Source of the DNA: Bacteroidales bacterium UBA1736
GTDB taxonomy: Bacteria > Bacteroidota > Bacteroidia > Bacteroidales > UBA932
Direction: 5' to 3'
Length of the DNA stretch: 6,626 bases
NCBI GenBank assembly: GCA_002315825.1
Contig: DCIC01000034.1
Span: 1 to 6,626, forward strand
Below the pieces are notes generated by a model. It was given only the letters and a program-made list of their open reading frames with translations. It ran no database searches and was not told where the DNA came from. Of the stretch, positions 1-4,633 are shown in pieces (positions within the stretch are counted from its first letter, which is position 1; each line of letters opens with the position of its first letter). A program made the position numbers and the translations under genes.

Positions 1-1
1 T

Positions 2-88
2 GGGGAGGTAGTTCTTTATAATTCACAACCAATAGTGGTCAAACCATTTAAAACCTGCTTGGGAAGAAGTGGAGCAATAACAGTATAA
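2..88 (+). CDS. C-terminal end of an unidentified protein (5' cut by window)
   Basis: An open frame runs from the left edge to a TAA at 86-88 and encodes 28 residues, beginning GEVVLYNSQP and ending LGRSGAITV. It is the tail of a gene that starts outside the window. I do not recognise the family from so short a piece. The stop lies 6 bases before the ATG of the AbiH-like ORF, a spacing typical of genes in one operon, and this is the main reason to regard the frame as coding. A two-gene unit ending at the terminator at 389-423 is an inference. Confidence 0.5.
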   Translation, partial: GEVVLYNSQPIVVKPFKTCLGRSGAITV

Positions 89-94
89 GGTATT

Positions 95-352
95 ATGGCA
101 GACACAAAAGCATTAGTTATATTAGGAAACGGCTTTGATGTTGCGTGGGGGATTCCAACCCGCTATCTCCAGTTTTATGCGCATAGTTCGGAACTAAAAA
201 AATATGCTGCTGAAGGAAACCAGTTATGTAAGCATATTCTCGACAACAAACAAGGTGAATTATGGAGCGACCTTGAAGAAGGGCTGTATGAATATTCCCG
301 AGCGATTACCGATAAATATGGCGAGAATAACGTTGAACAAGCAAGCTGGTAA
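95..352 (+). CDS. AbiH-family N-terminal fragment (probably truncated)
   Basis: The 85-residue product begins MADTKALVILGNGFDVAWG. It carries the N-terminal signature of the phage abortive-infection AbiH family: a short beta strand, an (I/L)GNGFD turn at about residues 9-15, then Gly, Pro-Thr and a Tyr..Phe pair (about residues 20-28), and further on LWSDLEEGL (about residues 56-64), matching the family's W-x-D-L-E segment. AbiH proteins usually have several hundred residues, so everything after the first quarter is missing. The frame stops at 350-352 and an intrinsic terminator follows within 40 bases. I found no continuation in the other two frames in that interval, so this is not a simple frameshift. 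A weak AAGG lies just before the ATG, and the preceding gene ends 6 bases upstream. It is most likely a decayed defence gene; a functional stand-alone small protein is less likely. Base composition looks more AT-rich than in the genes to the right. Confidence 0.7.
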   Translation: MADTKALVILGNGFDVAWGIPTRYLQFYAHSSELKKYAAEGNQLCKHILDNKQGELWSDLEEGLYEYSRAITDKYGENNVEQASW

Positions 353-388
353 CAGTTAGTTTATAATCTGAATTCTTTTTATCTCATT

Positions 389-423
389 AAGAGTGCGACA
401 TTCAATGCCGCACTCTTTTTTTT
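389..423 (+). terminator. Intrinsic terminator after the AbiH-like ORF
   Basis: Left arm AAGAGTGCG (389-397) pairs perfectly with CGCACTCTT (409-417). The stem continues inward after one A-C mismatch (CAT/ATG), and a run of T extends through 423. This is a textbook plus-strand Rho-independent terminator, 36 bases after the stop codon of the AbiH-like ORF. Confidence 0.85.
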
Positions 424-465
424 GACAAATCAAGATGCGCCTTGAGTCGTTAGATTCGGACACAG

Positions 466-514
466 AAAAATTGGACTACTTGCCGGTTTCATGCTGCAAG
501 TAGTCCAATTTTTT
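466..514. terminator. Hairpin A1, bidirectional terminator-like
   Basis: An 18-bp perfect stem (466-483 with 496-513) encloses a 12-base loop. The outer A/T pairs leave a T run after the stem on both strands (510-514 on plus; complement of 470-466 on minus). It could therefore stop transcripts from either side, including the minus-strand small ORF at 647-784. Confidence 0.7.
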
Positions 515-571
515 GTGCGTTTTGCCGTTTTTTGCGACTACTTGCTGGCCTAGAGCAGCAAGTAGTCAAGT
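471..571 (+). repeat. Intergenic repeat copy A, part 1 (tandem-hairpin module)
   Basis: This stretch is nearly identical to 4302-4403: I count about four differences, one of them a one-base change in a T run. It holds two hairpins that share the same stem core, GACTACTTGC paired with GCAAGTAGTC, joined by a T-rich linker (TTTTTTGTGCGTTTTGCCG). The part-1 match ends soon after the second hairpin. Both copies face the same way and flank the lipoprotein gene. Confidence 0.85.
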
Positions 572-577
572 TTTTTT
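536..577 (+). terminator. Hairpin A2, terminator-like
   Basis: GACTACTTGCTG (536-547) pairs with CAGCAAGTAGTC (556-567) in a 12-bp stem with an 8-base loop, followed by AAG and seven T (571-577). The core 10 bp are the same as in hairpin A1, so A1 and A2 look like tandem duplicates of one hairpin. Confidence 0.6.
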
Positions 578-597
578 GCAGCACACCCCCTCATAAC

Positions 598-622
598 GAG
601 AGCCGCCCAACGGACGGCCCTC
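598..622 (-). other. GC-rich hairpin downstream of the minus-strand small ORF
   Basis: Read on the minus strand, 11 pairs including two G-U wobbles close a 3-base loop. Read on the plus strand, the two wobbles become A-C mismatches, so the RNA structure favours the minus strand. It lies 24 bases past the stop of the minus-strand small ORF. No T run follows, so it may be a 3'-end stabilising or Rho-related structure rather than a classical terminator. Confidence 0.5.
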
Positions 623-646
623 GACTGGATGGAGAGAAGTTGGCAC

Positions 647-784
647 TTACTTCCTGAAGTAAGGCTTCACGTGGATCCGTCCGCCTTTGGTCACCTTCCA
701 GTGACCTCGCACACGAACCGGCTTCCACTGCGTCTCAATGCTGATCTGCAAAGAGAGACGATTGAACTGTAATTTGACTTTCAT
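647..784 (-). CDS. Small basic hypothetical protein, 45 residues
   Basis: The minus-strand frame starting at ATG 784-782 encodes MKVKLQFNRL and ends GGRIHVKPYFRK. The C-terminal part has a run of the form V-R-G-H-W-x-V-T-x-G-G-x-x-x-V-K-P-Y, which looks like a real, basic, aromatic-rich short protein motif rather than random translation. I have a vague sense of similar tails in other bacterial small proteins but cannot name a family. An upstream GTG at 844-842 in the same frame would give 65 residues. I prefer the ATG because a possible -33/-7 pair (complement of 859-862 and 833-840, 18-base gap, two -7 mismatches) would start transcription between the two. No Shine-Dalgarno is visible. The ORF sits inside repeat copy A and is absent from copy B. 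It could be a remnant of a longer gene. Confidence 0.45.
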   Translation of the reverse strand: MKVKLQFNRLSLQISIETQWKPVRVRGHWKVTKGGRIHVKPYFRK

Positions 785-860
785 TTTGGTGAATACATTA
801 AGTCTGAGTGGTTGGAATTCCAGGCTCCTTTGAAGAGTTAGCACATCCAGTTAAAAAGCA

Positions 861-901
861 AAGGACGCCCATTCATCACTGAATAAACGTCCTTATTTTT
901 T
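861..901 (+). terminator. Hairpin A3, terminator-like
   Basis: AAGGACG (861-867) pairs with CGTCCTT (888-894). A second stem ATTCA (871-875) with TGAAT (880-884) closes a TCAC loop, and a T run follows at 896-901. The two-part stem is preserved in copy B at 4425-4458. Confidence 0.6.
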
Positions 902-939
902 GAAAGTCACCTTGCAGCGGGAGAATTCCCGTGGCTTTC
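902..939 (+). other. Conserved bulged hairpin A4, possible structured RNA
   Basis: An outer stem GAAAGTCA (902-909) pairs with TGGCTTTC (932-939), including one T-G wobble. An unpaired stretch CCTTGCAG follows, then an inner stem CGGGA (918-922) with TCCCG (927-931) around a GAAT loop. Copy B at 4466-4503 keeps the same architecture with different inner-stem bases, which is the main support for a real structure. Confidence 0.5.
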
Positions 940-1047
940 TGTATTCACCATCGGCAAATCTCTACATAAATTTTGAAACTTGCAACCCTCTACCTAGAAA
1001 AACCGCAAATCTCAAGAAAATATTCACGAATAGTGAAATACAACGTG

Positions 1048-1084
1048 CTCCGCGCCCCTGCGGGCCGCCGAGGATGTGTTTTTT
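1048..1084 (+). terminator. GC-rich hairpin with trailing T run
   Basis: CTC (1048-1050), GC (1052-1053) and GCCC (1054-1057) pair with GAG (1070-1072), GC (1067-1068) and GGGC (1062-1065), with one C-C mismatch and one bulged C. Six T follow at 1079-1084, a few bases after the stem. It lies just outside the part of copy A shared with copy B and insulates the upstream region from the small-ORF/lipoprotein unit. The gap before the T run makes it an imperfect terminator. Confidence 0.45.
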
Positions 1085-1128
1085 ATAACAAATGTTATTA
1101 TTTCGTGACAACGAATTGAAATATTACC

Positions 1129-1136
1129 TAACTTAG
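1129..1136 (+). promoter_or_regulatory. Possible -7 element for the small-ORF/lipoprotein unit
   Basis: TAACTTAG differs at one position from the Bacteroidetes -7 consensus TAnnTTTG and lies about 75 bases before the small ORF start. A convincing -33 TTTG is missing; the closest candidate, TTCG at 1102-1105, is spaced about 23 bases away, which is long. A small hairpin (CGTCA 1154-1158 with TGACG 1165-1169) would lie in the 5' leader. Tentative. Confidence 0.3.
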
Positions 1137-1210
1137 CCAACATCAAAGCATTACGTCATTCTATTGACGCGAGAATTGAAAGCAATAACACAATAATTAA
1201 TAACCACATT

Positions 1211-1369
1211 ATGCATTACAAAGTAGAACAGGACGCCTCAGTATATTCCGCCCCTGAGGCGACCTTGACTGAGATCAGCCCTATAGTACCTCTATCCCAG
1301 AGTGGATTCACGGTAGGAGATCTGACAGATGAAAACGGAGAGTGGGACCAAGTAAACAGCAGCTTATGA
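1211..1369 (+). CDS. Small ORF, 52 residues, overlapping the lipoprotein start
   Basis: ATG at 1211 opens a frame encoding MHYKVEQDASVYSAPEATLT and continuing through EISPIVPLSQSGFTVGD to an acidic end (DENGEWDQVNSSL). The TGA at 1367-1369 overlaps the lipoprotein ATG at 1366-1368 as ATGA, the usual arrangement for translational coupling. The composition (no signal peptide, TEISPxxPL, acidic Gly/Asp/Trp tail) resembles short peptides often seen next to Bacteroidales surface-protein genes, but I cannot assign a family or function. No Shine-Dalgarno is visible; the leader is AT-rich, as is common in this phylum. An 8-bp perfect hairpin lies within its first codons. It could be a leader peptide that tunes expression of the lipoprotein or a small protein in its own right. 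Confidence 0.6.
   Translation: MHYKVEQDASVYSAPEATLTEISPIVPLSQSGFTVGDLTDENGEWDQVNSSL
1234..1261 (+). promoter_or_regulatory. Perfect hairpin inside the small ORF
   Basis: CGCCTCAG (1234-1241) pairs perfectly with CTGAGGCG (1254-1261) across a 12-base loop. It starts 23 bases into the small ORF, has no T run after it, and sits between the putative promoter and the lipoprotein start. It may affect translation or mRNA stability; chance pairing within a coding sequence is possible. Confidence 0.4.
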
Positions 1370-4284
1370 AAAAGAGTTTATATCTCATTGCATTAGGAGC
1401 TGCACTGTTCTGCTCCTGCGATAAGGAGGTCAATCCTGAACCTCAGACAAAGAAAACCGTCATTACTGTCGGCATAGCAGGCACCAAGACAACCATTGGC
1501 GACGCCGTTGAAGGCTCACGACCAATCTACTGGGCAAATGGCGATCAGCTTGCTGCAAACGGGACAAGTTCATCTGCTCTTGAGAACATCGATGAGCAAT
1601 CACAAACTGCAACATTCGAATTCGACGGAGAAGTATCCACCCCAGCCAAGATCCTCTATCCGGCTTCGGCCTACAAGGACGAGAAAACTATTACTCTTCC
1701 CGCATACCAACCATCTGTTGGCGTGCTTCCAATGTATGCTTATGCCGAGAGCCTCTCAAGTGTTGAGATGAACCCTCTCACTGCAATGCTGAAACTTTCC
1801 CTCAAGAAAGACGCGACCTCAACAGACGAATGCTTGATCAGAAAGATTGTCCTCAGTTCAACCGCCCAGGCCCTGAGCGGAGACTTCACCATCAACTACG
1901 AAACCGGTGCACTCAGTGCTGTCGGAGATGCTGGAGATTGTAAACTGACGGCGAATCTGAATCGTTCGTTAAGCACTGATGCTATTGATATAGTCCTACC
2001 TATCCCTGCTGGAGAATATACTCTCCGAGTAGAGGTCATCGATGAACTTGCACGTTCTATGGTGAGGACTGTCACAAAGACTTTTACCGCTGGCAATTTC
2101 GTAAATATGCCAGTACTTACATTCACTCCAAATAGTTCTGCAGCATCTGATATAACAATCTCATCAGCAGATGATTGGAATGCATTTGCAACACAAGCAA
2201 ACAATAACATCTCAGCTTATTCAAATAGTATTATCAACATTGATGCTGACCTAGACTTTACAGGAAAGGATATAGTCACTCTGGGAGATTATAATGACGA
2301 TGTGTATTTCGCTGGTACAATTCTCGGCAACGGACATTCAGTGAAAAACCTCATATCCAGCAAGGAAATGATCGGGGCTGTGGCATCAAACGGACATATC
2401 GAAGGCATCACATTTGATTCTAGCTGCTCGTATACAGTTGCATTCGAGGCTGGGACACAGAAACATTTTGGTCCACTTACAGAATACGTCAAGGGTACCG
2501 TAAAGGATTGCCATAATAAAGCAAACATTTCCCTTGCTGCAATTGAGGACGTTACTCCAAGCACCCTAATCTTTGTAGGTGGCCTTGTAGGACGTATCCG
2601 TGAAGGAGAAGTCATTGATTGTACAAACAGCGGCAACATTACTTTCCAGCAGTCTTACACATCCACAAAATCAGCTTATGCAGGTGGCATTTGCGGATAC
2701 CTCTCTAATGCAGAGGGTACGATTATGAATTGTACGAACAACGGACAACTTACAACATCGGCCTATGCTACAGCAGTCTATATGGGAGGCATTGTAGGCT
2801 ATACTTCTGGTTCCGTTGATGGTTGTACAAATAATGGAAAGTTGTCATCGTCCCTTACCCGACCAAGCGGAGACGCTTGCAAGAGCATCTACTTTGCAGG
2901 AATTGCCAGCTACTGCGCTGACGGAAGCAAAATCAAGAATTGCTCAAACGCAGAAAATGGAAGCATTGAATTTGCAACAAGTGTAAAACTTCTGTTTGCT
3001 GGAGGAATTTGCGGCATTGTATCGGGCACTATGGCCGAGTTCACCAATAATACCAACGCTGCAGCCATCACATCCACCGCCGGAGCCCGCCAATGCTTCT
3101 TCGGAGGACTCATCGGACTCATTGGCGAGAATTCTGAGAATACATTCACCCTTGAAGGCAGTCCTTGCTCCGGTGCAATATCCATTTCCGGGTACGAAAG
3201 TAGTGAAACTGCGGCATATTATTCTGCTGGTGGTCTCATCGCTGAAACAAGAAGTCCACTAACTCTGCAGGTTGAAGAGGGCAAGACTTGCAACGTCGCA
3301 GCGAATATTACATTTGCCGTTGAAGCCAAGAGCCTCGCAAAACTCAACCTCGGAGGCCTTGTAGGTGACGCAGGACATTATGGAAATTCCACCATAGAAA
3401 CGGCTAAATTCACCGCCAAAGGCATTACTGCCTCCGGCTATGTCAAGGTGAATGGTGGTAGTAGTATTTCCTTCAATCCATTATATGCAGCAGTCGGTGG
3501 TATTATCGGAAGTGCAGTAGGAGGAGCAGACATTCAGAACTGCAATAATTCCGCGCAGGTAAATTTTGCAACAGCTGCTACAGCTAAAGCAAATGCAAAA
3601 TATGGAATGATCGGAGGTATTGCTGGTAATATTGAAGGAACCGGTTCCGTTATCGCAAATTGCCAGAACTCCGGCAAAGTGTATAGTTACCATTACAATA
3701 ATAACACTTGGACCAGTTTCAATGGAAACTCCACAGGTGGCATCCTGGGAGCATTTGGTCATAAGAATGAAAATACGGCAACTATCAGCATCACTAACTG
3801 TACAAGCACCTCAGCGGTGTACGCATACCGCGGAATTGGAGGCGGCATAGCGGGATTCGTCGACCACGCAACTATCAGCGGATGCTCTTTCACCGGAACT
3901 ATTGAAAGAGGAGCTCCGGCCGGAGGCATTGCTGCTGTAGCAACAAACAGTGAGGTCAATTCTTGCACAGTCAAATCCAGCAAAATTGCGACAAATGGTG
4001 CTGGCTCATGCACTGGTCACGCTGGAGGTATAATCGGTGAAGCTCAGACCTGTACAATTGATGGCAGCAAAGCACACGCTACGATAACGATGGCCAACAC
4101 AGTTGGCACCGCCGGAGGCATAATCGGTGCACCTAATGCTTCCTGCACAATTGGAGCTAACTCCGCTTGCAGCATTGGTGGCAACGTCAATGGAACAGCC
4201 GTCTCCGAAAGCAACTGCCTCGCCCTCGCCGTCGGAAACAATAATATGACTCCGACTAACGTCACATACTGGGACGGGAATTAA
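1366..4284 (+). CDS. Surface lipoprotein: fimbrillin-like domain plus GLUG-type beta-helix repeats
   Basis: The 972-residue product starts MKKSLYLIALGAALFCSC. I chose ATG 1366 because it gives a lipoprotein signal peptide with Cys18 as the likely lipidated residue; an in-frame GTG at 1342 would only add eight polar residues in front. Asp-Lys-Glu follows the Cys, an acidic context seen in surface-exported Bacteroidetes lipoproteins. Residues about 25-255 resemble the fimbrillin/Mfa-like beta-sandwich (TKTTIGD, YWANGDQLAANG, ILYPASAY). Then comes DADLDFTG..GTILGNGHSVKNL, the usual entry to a beta-helix. From about 405 to 920 roughly fourteen GG(I/L)xG turns recur, many followed by (N/D)CTNxG, as in GLUG-type repeats. 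Expected role: binding or adhesion at the outer surface; the ligand is unknown. Translation is probably coupled to the small ORF upstream. A terminator hairpin starts 18 bases after the TAA. It could also be a minor fimbrial tip protein, but the long helix argues for a stand-alone adhesin. Confidence 0.88.
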   Translation: MKKSLYLIALGAALFCSCDKEVNPEPQTKKTVITVGIAGTKTTIGDAVEGSRPIYWANGDQLAANGTSSSALENIDEQSQTATFEFDGEVSTPAKILYPASAYKDEKTITLPAYQPSVGVLPMYAYAESLSSVEMNPLTAMLKLSLKKDATSTDECLIRKIVLSSTAQALSGDFTINYETGALSAVGDAGDCKLTANLNRSLSTDAIDIVLPIPAGEYTLRVEVIDELARSMVRTVTKTFTAGNFVNMPVLTFTPNSSAASDITISSADDWNAFATQANNNISAYSNSIINIDADLDFTGKDIVTLGDYNDDVYFAGTILGNGHSVKNLISSKEMIGAVASNGHIEGITFDSSCSYTVAFEAGTQKHFGPLTEYVKGTVKDCHNKANISLAAIEDVTPSTLIFVGGLVGRIREGEVIDCTNSGNITFQQSYTSTKSAYAGGICGYLSNAEGTIMNCTNNGQLTTSAYATAVYMGGIVGYTSGSVDGCTNNGKLSSSLTRPSGDACKSIYFAGIASYCADGSKIKNCSNAENGSIEFATSVKLLFAGGICGIVSGTMAEFTNNTNAAAITSTAGARQCFFGGLIGLIGENSENTFTLEGSPCSGAISISGYESSETAAYYSAGGLIAETRSPLTLQVEEGKTCNVAANITFAVEAKSLAKLNLGGLVGDAGHYGNSTIETAKFTAKGITASGYVKVNGGSSISFNPLYAAVGGIIGSAVGGADIQNCNNSAQVNFATAATAKANAKYGMIGGIAGNIEGTGSVIANCQNSGKVYSYHYNNNTWTSFNGNSTGGILGAFGHKNENTATISITNCTSTSAVYAYRGIGGGIAGFVDHATISGCSFTGTIERGAPAGGIAAVATNSEVNSCTVKSSKIATNGAGSCTGHAGGIIGEAQTCTIDGSKAHATITMANTVGTAGGIIGAPNASCTIGANSACSIGGNVNGTAVSESNCLALAVGNNNMTPTNVTYWDGN

Positions 4285-4301
4285 CATCCCTTGAAGTTTT
4301 T

Positions 4302-4345
4302 TTGGACTACTTGCCGGTTTCGTGCTGCAAGTAGTCCAATTTTTT
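4302..4345 (+). terminator. Hairpin B1, terminator of the lipoprotein gene
   Basis: TTGGACTACTTGC (4302-4314) pairs perfectly with GCAAGTAGTCCAA (4327-4339), followed by six T (4340-4345). Placement directly after the stop codon makes a terminator role for the lipoprotein transcript convincing. On the minus strand an A run follows, so here it works in one direction only. Confidence 0.8.
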
Positions 4346-4367
4346 GTGCGTTTTGCCGTTTTTTTGC

Positions 4368-4399
4368 GACTACTTGCCGGCCGAGAGCAGCAAGTAGTC
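4368..4399 (+). other. Hairpin B2
   Basis: GACTACTTGC (4368-4377) pairs with GCAAGTAGTC (4390-4399) around a 12-base loop. It is equivalent to A2, but the stem is two pairs shorter and only a short T run (4405-4408) follows, so its strength as a terminator is doubtful. Confidence 0.55.
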
Positions 4400-4424
4400 A
4401 AGTATTTTGATGGAGAGATATGAA

Positions 4425-4458
4425 AAGGACGTCTATTCATCGCTGAATAAACGTCCTT
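4425..4458 (-). terminator. Hairpin B3, probable terminator of the TPR gene
   Basis: AAGGACGT (4425-4432) pairs with ACGTCCTT (4451-4458). An inner stem ATTCA (4435-4439) with TGAAT (4444-4448) closes a four-base loop. On the minus strand the stem ends in TTTT (complement of 4426-4423), giving a terminator-like end about 175 bases past the stop of the minus-strand gene. In copy A the T run is on the plus side instead. Confidence 0.5.
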
Positions 4459-4465
4459 AATTTAT

Positions 4466-4503
4466 GAAAGTCACCTTGCATTGAGGGAACCCTCGTGGCT
4501 TTC
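4466..4503 (+). other. Conserved bulged hairpin B4, possible structured RNA
   Basis: The outer stem GAAAGTCAC (4466-4474) pairs with GTGGCTTTC (4495-4503), nine pairs with one T-G wobble. The inner stem GAGGG (4483-4487) pairs with CCCTC (4490-4494). Only two bases (AA) separate the inner arms, so the innermost pair probably opens. The layout matches A4 despite different inner-stem bases. Confidence 0.5.
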
Positions 4504-4633
4504 GCTTTATCTATGTGCAAATCTCCACATAAATTCTGAAACTTGCAACCCTCTTTTCTATGAAAGTAGCCAATCTCAAAAATAACAATGCAGATTTACA
4601 CGAAAAGTGAAATCAGGCACGTAGATTATAAGG

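Larger units (their letters stand above)
860..1039 (+). repeat. Intergenic repeat copy A, part 2
   Basis: This stretch aligns in order and orientation with 4424-4613. The best-conserved blocks are the AAGGACG..CGTCCTT hairpin, TGAAAGTCACCTTGCA, CGTGGCTTTC, ACATAAATT..TGAAACTTGCAACCCTC and CAATCTCAA/CAAATCTCAA..CACGAA.AGTGAAAT. Divergence is clearly greater than in part 1. It contains no conserved coding frame: copy B has an early stop in the frame that is open here. Confidence 0.75.
4302..4403 (+). repeat. Intergenic repeat copy B, part 1 (tandem-hairpin module)
   Basis: This is the counterpart of 471-571 in the same orientation, starting 17 bases after the lipoprotein stop. Both hairpins and the T-rich linker are retained. 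The differences lie in hairpin loops, the edge of one stem, and one T of the linker. Confidence 0.85.
4424..4613 (+). repeat. Intergenic repeat copy B, part 2
   Basis: This is the counterpart of 860-1039. In copy B, part 2 follows part 1 after about 20 bases, including a GATGGAGAGA block (4409-4418) that copy A also has at 628-637. In copy A nearly 290 bases, with the small minus-strand ORF, separate the two parts. The copy ends about 20 bases before the stop codon of the minus-strand TPR gene. Confidence 0.75.

Noticed and set aside
353..388. Continuation of AbiH by frameshift after 352
   Set aside because: The other two frames in this short stretch give no AbiH-like sequence, and the terminator leaves no room for the rest of the protein.
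471..567. Recurring GACTACTTGC units as a CRISPR-like array
   Set aside because: Only two hairpins occur per copy with a fixed, conserved linker. There are no regular spacers and no cas genes.
900..1088. Plus-strand open frame of 62 codons starting at a TTG
   Set aside because: It lies over repeat part 2, and the matching frame in copy B has a stop at the seventh codon. The similarity between copies follows hairpins, not codons.
1342..1365. Upstream GTG start for the lipoprotein
   Set aside because: It would add eight polar residues ahead of a good signal peptide and abolish the ATGA overlap with the small ORF. ATG 1366 fits better.
4006..4440. Minus-strand frame of 144 codons across the lipoprotein end and repeat B
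   Set aside because: It is antisense to the beta-helix repeats, low in complexity, and its start region is just the repeat hairpins.
471..4613. Flanking direct repeats as ends of an insertion sequence or transposon
   Set aside because: No transposase or integrase lies between them, I see no terminal inverted repeats or target-site duplications, and the intervening genes look like ordinary surface-protein genes.
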